Source: Oligella urethralis DSM 7531 | GTDB lineage: Bacteria; Pseudomonadota; Gammaproteobacteria; Burkholderiales; Burkholderiaceae_B | Length of the DNA: 64,000 nt | NCBI RefSeq assembly: GCF_000372065.1 | Contig: NZ_AQVB01000010.1 | Coordinates: 189-64,188 of the forward strand | Reading direction: 5' to 3' | Part shown: positions 16,910-25,238 of the stretch, one piece after another | Position numbering within the stretch: the first letter of the stretch is position 1 | How the letters are laid out: every line of letters starts with the position of its first letter | Position numbers and translations under genes: made by a program | Notes under the pieces: generated by a model | Told to the model about the DNA's origin: nothing | Databases searched by the model: none | What the model saw: only the letters and a program-made list of their open reading frames with translations

Positions 16910-18385
16910 ATGACTAATCATTCTGATAAAAAGTTAGGCCAAGCAACTCATGTGAATGGTTCGCCGGCTAGTAGTGACCGCAATTCTTTAACGGTAGGTT
17001 CAAACGGTCCAATCGTCCTACACGATCATCATTTAGTTGATACATTAGCGCATTTTAATCGTGAAAAAACCGTTGAGCGTCAACCCCATGCCAAAGGGTC
17101 TGGTGCGTTTGGGGTATTTGAAACCACTCACGATGTGAGTGCCTATACCAAAGCAGCGCTGTTTCAACAAGGTGTTCAAACTGAGATGCTAGCGCGTTTT
17201 TCAACCGTTGCTGGTGAGCAGGGGAGTCCGGATACATGGCGAGATGTTCGAGGCTTTTCTTTAAAATTCTATACCACTGAGGGTAACTACGATTTAGTCG
17301 GTAATAACACGCCGGTTTTCTTTGTGCGTGACCCGATGAAATTTCCGCATTTTATTCGTAGCCAAAAGCGTTTGCCAGATTCAGGCTTACGAGACAATCA
17401 TATGCAGTGGGATTTCTGGACTACACATCCAGAAACTGCTCACCAAGTGACTTACTTGATGGGTCCTCGTGGTTTACCTAAAAGCTGGCGTCATATGAAT
17501 GGTTACGGCTCACATACCTATATGTGGGTTAATGCCAAAGGCGAACGCTTCTGGGTCAAGTATCACTTCCATACCTGTCAGGGTGAGGAAAATTATTCTA
17601 ATGCAGAAGCCACCGAGATGAGTGGTAAGGATGCGGATTCGCATCGTCGAGATTTATTTGAGGCGATTCAGCGTGGTGATTACCCGTCTTGGCTTTTGTC
17701 AGTACAAATTATGCCTTATGAGGAGGCAAGAAATTATCGCTTCAACCCGTTTGATTTGACCAAAACCTGGTCACACAAAGACTACCCATTAATTCCAGTG
17801 GGTCGCATGACCTTGAATCGTAACCCTGAGAATTTCTTTGCACAAATTGAGCAAGCTGCTTTCTCACCATCGAATTTAGTCCCAGGCATTGGTTTATCAC
17901 CCGATAAAATGCTGTTAGGTCGTGTCTTTGCTTATCCAGATGCACAACGTCGTCGAATTGGTACAAACTTTCATCAACTACCGGTCAATCAACCGAAAGT
18001 GCCGACGAATACCTACCTATTTGATGGCAATATGAACTATCAACATAGTGGCAATCAGCCGACGTATTTAAGTGATACCGCGGGCCGTCCTTATGCCGAT
18101 CATACGGGTCCGATTGAGGATGGTTGGGAGTCTGATGGTGATTTAGTACGTCAAGCCTACTCCTTATACCCTGAAGATGACGACTTTGGTCAAGCTGGTA
18201 CCTTGCTGCGGGAAGTCTTTAATGATGAAGAACGTACTCAGTTTGTAGAAACGATAGTTGGTGCAATTCAAGGCGTACGTAGCCCGGTATTAGAGCGAGT
18301 TTTTGAATACTGGAAAAACGTCGATCAGGAAGTTGGTCAACGCATTGAAGAAGCTTATAAGAAATCGCCTAGTGCAGTTAAATAA
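16910..18385 (+). CDS. katA: Monofunctional heme catalase (clade 3, small subunit)
   Basis: Catalase splits hydrogen peroxide into water and oxygen in the cytoplasm. From the ATG at 16910 the protein has 491 residues, the small-subunit size. The distal heme His is in [12 protein letters not shown], with [20 protein letters not shown] following. The distal Asn is in [14 protein letters not shown] and the proximal heme Tyr in [14 protein letters not shown] choose 16910 because GGAG lies at 16900-16903; upstream ATGs at 16862 and 16868 fall inside a stem-loop. A universal stress protein gene follows 99 bp later on the same strand, which fits an oxidative-stress role. Confidence 0.95.
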   Translation: MTNHSDKKLGQATHVNGSPASSDRNSLTVGSNGPIVLHDHHLVDTLAHFNREKTVERQPHAKGSGAFGVFETTHDVSAYTKAALFQQGVQTEMLARFSTVAGEQGSPDTWRDVRGFSLKFYTTEGNYDLVGNNTPVFFVRDPMKFPHFIRSQKRLPDSGLRDNHMQWDFWTTHPETAHQVTYLMGPRGLPKSWRHMNGYGSHTYMWVNAKGERFWVKYHFHTCQGEENYSNAEATEMSGKDADSHRRDLFEAIQRGDYPSWLLSVQIMPYEEARNYRFNPFDLTKTWSHKDYPLIPVGRMTLNRNPENFFAQIEQAAFSPSNLVPGIGLSPDKMLLGRVFAYPDAQRRRIGTNFHQLPVNQPKVPTNTYLFDGNMNYQHSGNQPTYLSDTAGRPYADHTGPIEDGWESDGDLVRQAYSLYPEDDDFGQAGTLLREVFNDEERTQFVETIVGAIQGVRSPVLERVFEYWKNVDQEVGQRIEEAYKKSPSAVK

Positions 18386-18484
18386 GCGCTAAAAGCTCTG
18401 AGTTGTGTTGTTGCGCCATGTATAATTGAGATATAGAGCGATTATCGCAGTGCCATCAATGCATTCAAGTTAAGGAGGTGATAT

Positions 18485-18934
18485 ATGATCAATAGGATAT
18501 TGGTAGCAATTGACGGTTCCAAGAACTCGCATGCTGCGTTACGTTGGGCCATCCAAATGCTGTCTGGTAATGACAAGGCAGAAATTGTGGTGGTGAATGC
18601 GCAGCCGAGTTTTAGGACGATTCACTCTAAACGCATGTTCTCTCAAAAAGATATTGAAGAATATCAGCAGCTACTATTTGAAGACTGCGTGGCCGAGTGT
18701 AAGGCCATCTTGGATGAGCATGCGATCCCGTATACCCTTGAGCTATTGGTAGGTGATCCGAAGCAATGTATTATTGATCGCATCCGTAGCAGTCAGGGCA
18801 CGGACAGCCCGATTGAGATGGTGGTGATGGGTTCGCGTGGTCTGGGTCCGATTCGTGCGGCCCTGGGTGGTGTGAGCTATGGTGTGATTCAAGCAGGCAT
18901 CTGCCCGGTCACTATTATCCCTCAATCAGAGTAG
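18485..18934 (+). CDS. Universal stress protein, UspA family
   Basis: This 149-residue cytoplasmic protein has one Usp domain. It starts RILVAIDGSKNSHAALRWAIQM, and the ATP-binding loop near the end is VVMGSRGLGPIRAALGGVSYGVIQ followed by CPVTIIP, matching the G-2x-G-9x-G(S/T) pattern of ATP-binding Usps, with a Tyr at the usual Ser position. The ribosome-binding site AAGGAGGTGAT (18472-18482) is a full match to the anti-SD sequence, which suggests strong translation. It lies downstream of catalase with its own likely promoter. Confidence 0.93.
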   Translation: MINRILVAIDGSKNSHAALRWAIQMLSGNDKAEIVVVNAQPSFRTIHSKRMFSQKDIEEYQQLLFEDCVAECKAILDEHAIPYTLELLVGDPKQCIIDRIRSSQGTDSPIEMVVMGSRGLGPIRAALGGVSYGVIQAGICPVTIIPQSE

Positions 18935-18958
18935 ACTGCACCAGGTCTAGCCTTATGT

Positions 18959-18994
18959 AAAAGCAGAGTGAGTTCATCATCACTCTGCTTTTTT
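18959..18994. terminator. Bidirectional intrinsic terminator
   Basis: AAAAGCAGAGTGA (18959-18971) pairs with TCACTCTGCTTTT (18980-18992), with a T-run on the plus side and A-run on the other. It sits between the convergent usp and hydrolase genes and can serve both. Confidence 0.9.
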
Positions 18995-19003
18995 CATAGC
19001 AGG

Positions 19004-19558
19004 TTACTTACGAATCACCTTGGCACCCAAGGCAGACTCAAAGTGATTTAGCGCCCACTCATGACCCGCTTGGTTAAAGCTAGCGACGCAGCTTTCGGGT
19101 ACGTGAATCGTGTAGCCTAGATTATAGGCATCCACTGCCGTGTGGATAATGCATATATCGGTACAAACGCCGGCGAGATAAATATCCTTGATGTCACGCT
19201 CGCGTAGCTTTTGATCTAAGTTTGTGCCGGCAAAGGCGGAATAGCGGGTCTTATAGTAAAAATGCACATTGTTCCGCGTTTTTACCTGCTCGTAGTAATC
19301 CTGAATTGCACCATAGAGCTGTTGACCGGGGCTAGCGTGTAGATTGTGCGGTGGGAATAGCTTGGATTCTGGGTGATACTGATCGCCTTCAAAATGATCG
19401 TCCATGGCAATCACTAAGTAGTCGCCATTGTCTACAAATTCCTGACAGTAGCTTAAAATATCCTGCTCCAGCGCCTGACCGGGCTGGCCGGTGGTTAAAG
19501 CGCCCTGGTCGGCGATAAAGTCATAGGAATAGTCAATTAGAATAAAGGCTTTTTTCAT
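19004..19558 (-). CDS. Isochorismatase/nicotinamidase-like cysteine hydrolase
   Basis: The 184-residue protein has the cysteine hydrolase triad of this superfamily: Asp in ILIDYSYDF near residue 8, Lys in YYKTRYSAF near 103, and Cys in LAGVCTDICI near 133. It is closest to nicotinamidase-like members by pattern (MDDHFEGDQYHPES resembles the metal-site region). Substrate is not certain. Its ATG overlaps the stop of the upstream kinase gene by 4 bp (ATGA) and has a GGAGG ribosome-binding site, so the pair is translationally coupled. Confidence 0.85.
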   Translation of the reverse strand: MKKAFILIDYSYDFIADQGALTTGQPGQALEQDILSYCQEFVDNGDYLVIAMDDHFEGDQYHPESKLFPPHNLHASPGQQLYGAIQDYYEQVKTRNNVHFYYKTRYSAFAGTNLDQKLRERDIKDIYLAGVCTDICIIHTAVDAYNLGYTIHVPESCVASFNQAGHEWALNHFESALGAKVIRK

Positions 19559-21081
19559 CGTACCTCCTTTTGTTGTAACTTGATTAAGGCTAAGGCTTGT
19601 TCACCCAGGGTCTGCGTGCTTTGTTGGCTAATCAGTTGGTGCCAATGAATCTCACCCAGGTCGAGCTTGAGCTGCATCGTAACCACATCGACGGTTGCGT
19701 CAGAGGGGTCGTTGCTGCGCTTGGCAACGCGCTGTATTAGCTCTGGAGCCGGTGCTAGCAGCCAGATTCCGGTAAAGGGAGTCGTAGCCCGGATGGCGCA
19801 ATCTTCAATGGCATTGCGCTCCGCCACTTTAGCAAATACGCCATCGGCGATCACACTATAACCGCTTGCTAGGGTAGCGCTGCTAAGCTCACGCTGCTTA
19901 TGATATACCCGTGTTGAATGCGCTGCGGTGTAGCTTTCAGCAGGCAGCCTGGCTTCGGCTTTAATACCAAAGAGCTTTTTGCGTATACGATCAGTAGACA
20001 ACACTCTAGCGCCTGGCGCCGTGCCAATAAAGGGAGCGATGGCGGCTGCCAGCGTGGATTTGCCGCTGCCGCTTAAACCACCAATAGCGATGAGCTGTGG
20101 GCTAGTACCTTGCAGTAAATTAAAGGCTAAATCTAAAAATTGCTCGGCTTGTTGACGATATTTGGCCGCCTCTGTGTCATTGCTTGTGTTGGTTGCTTGA
20201 ATCGCTAGTACCATGGCGCGAATTGAGGCGCGCAGACTCATGAATAAGGGTAAGAGCACCAACCCCTCGGTTTCGTCCTGTGCATCAAGATAGCGATTCA
20301 TCAAGAAATTGGCTAAGTCATATTGCTGATAATGCCATAAATCCATTAATAAAAAGGCCACATCATAGAGTATATCGGTGGTGGCCATGGACTCATTAAA
20401 TTCCAAGCAATCAAAGGGTGTGGGTTGATCCTGCCAGAGGCAGATATTATTCAAATGCAAATCACCATGACAGCGACGTACCTTGCCGGTCGCTGCGCGG
20501 TGGTCGAGTAACTCAGCATGTTGCGCCGTATCCTGTAATAGTGCTTGATTGAGTTCGCTCATGCGTTGATGCCCCAAGCTCTGATTGACCAGTAACTCGG
20601 AGCGGCGATTCAGCTCAATGACCGCACGTAAACGTTGCGCCCCCTGGGGATCATTGGCGATCGCCGCCTGCTGATGAAAGGTAGCAAGCGTGTCGGCTAA
20701 TTCATTCATCATGCCTTGATTAAGTTGCTGTTGCTCGGCTAGCTTACTTAAGAGCAAGCGTGAATCAAAGCGTCGCATCTTTAAGACTGCGTCCACTGCT
20801 TCAGTGCCATTATCCTCAAAGCTTAGCTGCCCCCCGCTGCTGCGGTAGATAGGCAGTACCTCAAGATATAAATCCGCTGCCGTGCGGCGATTCAGTCTAA
20901 GCTCATCCTGACAGGAAAGCAGTCGCTGTCGGCTTTGACTAAAATCCACAAAGGGCAGCGTTAAGGCCTTTTTCAACTTATAAGCATAGTGCTCATCGAG
21001 AAAAATCATGGAAATATGGGTCTCGATCACGGTGGGCGCCATCGCTTTTAAAAAGCGGATGGTTGCTTGCTGTTCATTCAT
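19555..21081 (-). CDS. Bifunctional APH-like kinase / P-loop ATP-binding protein
   Basis: The 508 residues fuse two domains. The first (about 1-310) is aminoglycoside-phosphotransferase-like, with the catalytic-loop motif RCHGDLHLNNICL and a metal-binding-like FDCLEFNE. The second (about 330-500) is a gluconokinase-like P-loop domain with Walker A GGLSGSGKSTLAAAIAP. Proteins of this fusion (COG2187 plus COG0645) are widespread and often sit near stress genes; their substrate is unknown, and the fold alone does not imply drug resistance. It overlaps the hydrolase gene by 4 bp and follows psiE by 2 bp. Confidence 0.85.
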   Translation of the reverse strand: MNEQQATIRFLKAMAPTVIETHISMIFLDEHYAYKLKKALTLPFVDFSQSRQRLLSCQDELRLNRRTAADLYLEVLPIYRSSGGQLSFEDNGTEAVDAVLKMRRFDSRLLLSKLAEQQQLNQGMMNELADTLATFHQQAAIANDPQGAQRLRAVIELNRRSELLVNQSLGHQRMSELNQALLQDTAQHAELLDHRAATGKVRRCHGDLHLNNICLWQDQPTPFDCLEFNESMATTDILYDVAFLLMDLWHYQQYDLANFLMNRYLDAQDETEGLVLLPLFMSLRASIRAMVLAIQATNTSNDTEAAKYRQQAEQFLDLAFNLLQGTSPQLIAIGGLSGSGKSTLAAAIAPFIGTAPGARVLSTDRIRKKLFGIKAEARLPAESYTAAHSTRVYHKQRELSSATLASGYSVIADGVFAKVAERNAIEDCAIRATTPFTGIWLLAPAPELIQRVAKRSNDPSDATVDVVTMQLKLDLGEIHWHQLISQQSTQTLGEQALALIKLQQKEVR

Positions 21082-21083
21082 CG

Positions 21084-21620
21084 TTAATATCGATCATCTT
21101 CAATGCCCTCGTGCGTTTCGTCACTGATGCGTGTCGCTTTAGAGCTATGGCGGATGGATGGGTAGCGCGAGGAGCCGATACGTACAATTAGGACTGCCAC
21201 CGCCAGGAGTAGGATCGCAGCTGAGATATAAACCACGCCCATACTAGGATCGTTGTGGTGAGAAATATCTGAAATCATCATCCGAGTCAGCGCAGTAATG
21301 GCAACATAAATTAAAAAGCGCACCGGCATATGATTGGTTTTAAAGTAAATTCCCACCATCGCACCCAGCTCCAAATAAATAAATAGGAGCAAAATATCAT
21401 CCACCGTGATGTGCTTTTGCGCCAAAATCTCAAGGGCGGTGAGGGTGCCGGCATAGACCGTGATAGCACCAATCACAAATAGTGCTAAGTAGTGAAAGGC
21501 TTCAACCAGTAGGTTGCCGATTGATTCAACACGCGCATGCATTTGATCGCGTAACATCAGCGCTTTGCGACTAGTTTTGTCACCGGTTGCGGTTTTTTGA
21601 TTGCTAGGAATGGGCTTCAA
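21084..21620 (-). CDS. psiE: PsiE-family phosphate-starvation-inducible membrane protein
   Basis: The 178-residue protein has about four membrane segments (FHYLALFVIGAITVYAG; DILLLFIYLELGAMVGIYF; VRFLIYVAITALTRMMI; YISAAILLLAVAVLIV), the PsiE pattern. Loop features LELGAMVGIYFKTNHMPVRF are typical. E. coli PsiE is induced by phosphate starvation; its function is unknown. It is the first gene of a three-gene run with the kinase and the hydrolase. No Pho box was identified. Confidence 0.85.
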   Translation of the reverse strand: MKPIPSNQKTATGDKTSRKALMLRDQMHARVESIGNLLVEAFHYLALFVIGAITVYAGTLTALEILAQKHITVDDILLLFIYLELGAMVGIYFKTNHMPVRFLIYVAITALTRMMISDISHHNDPSMGVVYISAAILLLAVAVLIVRIGSSRYPSIRHSSKATRISDETHEGIEDDRY

Positions 21621-21741
21621 TGATTGGCTCCTTGCCTATGGGTTTGAGTAGAGATTATCCATCGCTTTGAGTATATATCAGGCGCTTAGTCCATGGGGTG
21701 GCCTCGTGGGATATTGTTAGCGAAGCTCACCCCGAGTGCCT

Positions 21742-23967
21742 TTAAAGAGGATGGCGCAATAAACGTAAGCCATTTAGTACCACGAGCAAACTAGCGCCCA
21801 TATCGGCAAACACCGCCATCCAAATCGTGCCATAGCCGAGTAGCGTCAGGATTAAAAAGACTGCCTTAAGCCCCAAAGCAAAGCTAATATTTTGCAGCAA
21901 AATCCGGTGGGTGCTGCGAGAAAGACGAATTAAGGCGGGGATTTTACGCAAATCATCGTCCATCAGTGCCACATCCGCCGTTTCCAGTGCAGCATCCGAG
22001 CCAATGCTGCCCATCGCGATACCGATATCAGCTCGCGCTAAGGAGGGGGCGTCATTAATCCCGTCACCAACCATCGCCACCCGGTTATGGGCAGATAACT
22101 CATGAATAATTTGTAGCTTATCTTCAGGTAGTAGATTGCCTTTTGCCTGATCAATCGCGACTTCCTTAGCAATATAATTAACCGCTAATTGGTTATCCCC
22201 ACTCAACATCATGGTGTTGATACCCATCTGATGTAGTTCCTTAATTGCTTCGCGACTACTGGCTTTGACGCTATCGGCCATCACAAAAAGCGCTAACACC
22301 TCGCTATCGTTACAAAGCAGGGTGGTGTTCTTACCTTGGGCTTCAAAAATGGCTAATTGCTGCTCTAGGGCCTCGCTACACACGCCCAGCTCGTGGATTA
22401 AGCGATGACTGCCTAAATAATAGCTGTTACCCTCAATCAGAGCTTTTGTGCCGCGACCAGGCAGGGCTTCAAATGAGGTCACGTTTAGCTTGTCGTCTGC
22501 GCTACTTAAGGCGTTGGCAAGTGCTTGTGAAATGGGATGGTCAGAGCGTGCAGCAATGGTGGCGGCGATGCGGTGTATGGTTGTTTGTCGTTCCGCATCA
22601 AAAATCAGTGCTTCGTTAAGACTCGGTTTACCCTCAGTGATGGTGCCGGTTTTATCAAAGGTTAAATAATTCAGTAAGCGACTAGTTTCTAAGTAACTAC
22701 CGCCTTTGATTAAAATACCGTGGCGTGCAGCAGTGGCCAGTGCGCTGACGATTGAAACCGGGGTTGATATCACCAGTGCGCATGGGCAAGCGATGACTAG
22801 CATGACTAAGGCTTTATAAATCCACGCTGACCATTGACCGTCAACAAGCAGCGGTGGCAGGAGCGCAATACCAAGTGCTAGTACTAAAATAGCCGGCGTA
22901 TAAATAGCGGCAAAGCGATCGATAAAACGTTGGGTTGGTGCTTTGGCCTGTTGCGCCTCTTCAACGCGCTGAATAATGCGCGCTAAGGTACTGTTGTCGG
23001 CGGTGGCAGTGACCTGGTAGTCAAAGGCGCCGTTAAGGTTAATGGTGCCGGCATAGACTGGATCGCCGATGCTTTTATCCACCGGCTGACTTTCACCGCT
23101 GATGGGTGCTTGGTTTACGCTGGAAAAGCCGCTGATAATTTCACCGTCCAAGGGGATTTGTTGACCCGGGGCGATACGCACAGTGCTGCCGATAGGCACC
23201 TCATGGGCAGGTAGATGTTGCCAGCTGCCGTCCGCTTGTAGCACGAGGGCCTTGTCTGGTGCTAGCTCCATCAAATGGCTAATCGCACGTCGGGCACGGT
23301 CAAGCGAGCGCGCCTCAATCACTTCGGCTAGGCTAAATAACACCATCACCATCGCCGCCTCTGGCCATTCGCCAATTAAGAGAGCGCCGGTGACGGCAAT
23401 ACTCATTAAGGCATTAATATTTAAATTGCCAGTGCGTAGTGCGATCCAACCCTTTTTATAGGTGTGTAGGCCGCCAATGGCAATGGCACTGAGGGCAAAT
23501 GCTGCGGTCAGCCATTGGGGCCAAGCGGCAAGATAACTGATCTCTGCAAGCAGGGCAATCAAGGCAGCGATCACTAAGGGCCACCAGGGACGATGGCTTA
23601 TCACTACCTCGCTACCACGGCTGCTCTCCGCAGTGAGTACCTCCGGCTCAAAGCCCAGACTGCGAATGCCTTCAAGAATACCGTCAAGCGTGCCTGGGCG
23701 ATGGCTGACGGTCAGGATGCGTTGAATTAAATTAAAATTTAGCTGTAGTACATCGGCTTTGTTTTCAAACAGGCTTCGAATCATTGCCTCTTCGGTGGGG
23801 CAATCCATTTGTTGAATGCGAATTTGCGTACGTTCGGCGTTTTTGATGGCGCCGGAAGTTGCTGTGGTCGCACTTGCTGAGGCCGTTGACGCTTCGGTAT
23901 GTTGCTCATGACAAGCGCAACAGTTGTGGTGGCTTGATTGGTGATTTTGTTCCTTTAAACTATCCAT
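21742..23967 (-). CDS. Heavy-metal P1B-type ATPase (Cd/Zn/Pb exporter)
   Basis: This inner-membrane pump exports divalent heavy metals. From the ATG at 23967 it has 741 residues. The N-terminus is rich in His and Cys (SSHHNCCACHEQH). A metal-binding domain follows with MDCPTEE, the variant seen in Cd/Pb/Zn pumps of betaproteobacteria. Core motifs are the membrane metal site CPCALVIS, the phosphorylation site DKTGTITEGKP, and the hinge GDGINDAPSLARA. An upstream ATG at 24060 would place 31 residues across the operator, so I reject it. The gene is divergent from a CadR/PbrR-like regulator that should control it. Confidence 0.93.
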   Translation of the reverse strand: MDSLKEQNHQSSHHNCCACHEQHTEASTASASATTATSGAIKNAERTQIRIQQMDCPTEEAMIRSLFENKADVLQLNFNLIQRILTVSHRPGTLDGILEGIRSLGFEPEVLTAESSRGSEVVISHRPWWPLVIAALIALLAEISYLAAWPQWLTAAFALSAIAIGGLHTYKKGWIALRTGNLNINALMSIAVTGALLIGEWPEAAMVMVLFSLAEVIEARSLDRARRAISHLMELAPDKALVLQADGSWQHLPAHEVPIGSTVRIAPGQQIPLDGEIISGFSSVNQAPISGESQPVDKSIGDPVYAGTINLNGAFDYQVTATADNSTLARIIQRVEEAQQAKAPTQRFIDRFAAIYTPAILVLALGIALLPPLLVDGQWSAWIYKALVMLVIACPCALVISTPVSIVSALATAARHGILIKGGSYLETSRLLNYLTFDKTGTITEGKPSLNEALIFDAERQTTIHRIAATIAARSDHPISQALANALSSADDKLNVTSFEALPGRGTKALIEGNSYYLGSHRLIHELGVCSEALEQQLAIFEAQGKNTTLLCNDSEVLALFVMADSVKASSREAIKELHQMGINTMMLSGDNQLAVNYIAKEVAIDQAKGNLLPEDKLQIIHELSAHNRVAMVGDGINDAPSLARADIGIAMGSIGSDAALETADVALMDDDLRKIPALIRLSRSTHRILLQNISFALGLKAVFLILTLLGYGTIWMAVFADMGASLLVVLNGLRLLRHPL

Positions 23968-24010
23968 GTTATCAATCCTTGTCCTTGACGAACTGATTAG
24001 GCTTATACTT

Positions 24011-24041
24011 ATTAGATACCCTGTAGTAACTACAGGGTCAA
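24011..24041 (-). promoter_or_regulatory. MerR-type operator/promoter of the metal ATPase gene
   Basis: On the minus strand a -35 TTGACC (24036-24041) and a -10 TCTAAT (24011-24016) are 19 bp apart, the overlong spacer typical of MerR-regulated promoters. The spacer holds the dyad ACCCTGTAG-N3-CTACAGGGT (24018-24038), which resembles known CadR/PbrR/ZntR boxes. Confidence 0.88.
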
Positions 24042-24058
24042 GCACGAAGGGAGTAGGC

Positions 24059-24460
24059 ATGAAAATCGGTGAGTTATCTAAATTAGCTAATTGCCCAGTA
24101 GAGACGATTCGTTATTATGAACGAGAGGGCTTGTTACCCGGGGCGCCACGGAATTTGCATAATAATTACCGTGAATATCAGCAAAAGCATTTGGAGCGAT
24201 TGATCTTTATCCGTCGCTGTCGCACCTTGGAAATGTCACAAGATGAAATACGTAAACTCTTGGTTGCTCGGGTAGAACCAAATGCAAGTTGCGCCTCGGT
24301 TAATGCCTTAATTGATAGGCATTTAGTTGATGTCAATCAGCGCATCAAGGAGTTAACAGCCTTAGCCGAGGAGCTAGCGCATATACGTAGTCAATGCGGA
24401 GAGGCTAGAGCAGCTCGAGATTGTGGGATTTTGCATGAGTTGGAGCGCCTGGAATTTTGA
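24059..24460 (+). CDS. MerR-family metal-responsive regulator (CadR/PbrR-like)
   Basis: The 133-residue regulator starts with the MerR helix-turn-helix (MKIGELSKLANCPVETIRYYEREGLLP minus the last bases of the palindrome region). A dimerisation helix follows. Metal-ligand cysteines are in SCASVNALIDRH near residue 79 and in the C-terminal pair QCGEARAARDCGIL, matching the Cys pattern of CadR and PbrR. I choose the ATG at 24059 because upstream codons overlap the operator. In the absence of metal it should hold the divergent ATPase promoter in repressed shape. Cd, Pb or Zn cannot be told apart with certainty. Confidence 0.9.
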   Translation: MKIGELSKLANCPVETIRYYEREGLLPGAPRNLHNNYREYQQKHLERLIFIRRCRTLEMSQDEIRKLLVARVEPNASCASVNALIDRHLVDVNQRIKELTALAEELAHIRSQCGEARAARDCGILHELERLEF

Positions 24461-24583
24461 TGCGAGGGCGCAAGGTGCCATTAGTCGCATTAACATTTGC
24501 TTGCTAAAAAGGGCTTTTTAAAATCAGCACTCTCCTTAAAATGAAATCAAATCAGAGCAATTACATTGAGTAAGGAGTGTGTT

Positions 24584-25099
24584 ATGCAAATGATTAAAAA
24601 AAGTATGGGTGCCTTAGTTGCCGCCACCCTGAGTATTGCCGCATTTAGTGCGAGTGCCGCCACCGACCAATGGCAACGCATAGAAGCACTGAAAATCAGT
24701 CCAGCGCAGGCACTAAGCATTGCGACTAGCGAGGCGCCGGGTCACGCCGTTGAGTTGGAGTTGGATCTCGATAGAAAGAGTGCCTCTTATGAAATCGAGG
24801 TTCAGGGAAGCAACGATAGACATAAAATCGAGGTGGATGCGGATAGTGGTGATGTGCTTAAGAACCGCATTGATAAGGACTATTTCAAGGATCAGCCTCG
24901 CTTAGAAGCAAATATTCCATTGCAGGATGCCATTACTATCGCTGAGGAAGCTACCCAAGCTCGGGTTAAGGAGATTGAGCTTAAGCGAGCTAAGGAGCAG
25001 AATGCCTACTATAAGGTTGAGACGCTTAATGCAACGACGAAGTTTAAGCTGAAAATAGATGCCACCGACGGTAAAATTATTGAGCGCAAAGAGGATTAA
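24584..25099 (+). CDS. Periplasmic PepSY-domain protein
   Basis: The 171 residues start with a Sec signal (MQMIKKSMGALVAATLSIAA, then FSASA). Two PepSY repeats follow: ISPAQALSIATSEAPGHAVELEL to VDADSGDVL, and IPLQDAITIAEEATQARVKEIEL to IDATDGKII. PepSY domains are thought to bind or inhibit peptidases, or to act in metal/redox systems; the role here is not known. TAAGGAG at 24571-24577 points to the ATG at 24584, not to a TTG at 24566. It stands alone, 123 bp after the MerR gene. Confidence 0.85.
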   Translation: MQMIKKSMGALVAATLSIAAFSASAATDQWQRIEALKISPAQALSIATSEAPGHAVELELDLDRKSASYEIEVQGSNDRHKIEVDADSGDVLKNRIDKDYFKDQPRLEANIPLQDAITIAEEATQARVKEIELKRAKEQNAYYKVETLNATTKFKLKIDATDGKIIERKED

Positions 25100-25131
25100 T
25101 TAGTGCGCTTGCACAATCACTAAAAATAGAG

Positions 25132-25162
25132 GACAGGCTTTTAAAGCCTGTCTTTTCGTTTT
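25132..25162 (+). terminator. Intrinsic terminator after the PepSY gene
   Basis: GACAGGCTT (25132-25140) pairs with AAGCCTGTC (25144-25152), followed by TTTTCGTTTT. Confidence 0.88.
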
Positions 25163-25238
25163 AGGTACTGCTATAGTATATTGGTCGTCTTGCCGGGGCG
25201 GTTGCGCTCTGATTTTATTATGCTGTTGAGAGGTTCTG

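Noticed and set aside
19555-21081. Aminoglycoside resistance gene
   Set aside because: The APH-like fold with HGDLHLNN is shared by many kinases of small molecules; the fusion to a P-loop domain and the stress-gene context point to a housekeeping kinase of unknown substrate.
23967-24060. Longer N-terminus for the metal ATPase reaching 24060
   Set aside because: It would cover its own MerR-type operator and promoter (24011-24041), so it cannot be translated from that promoter.
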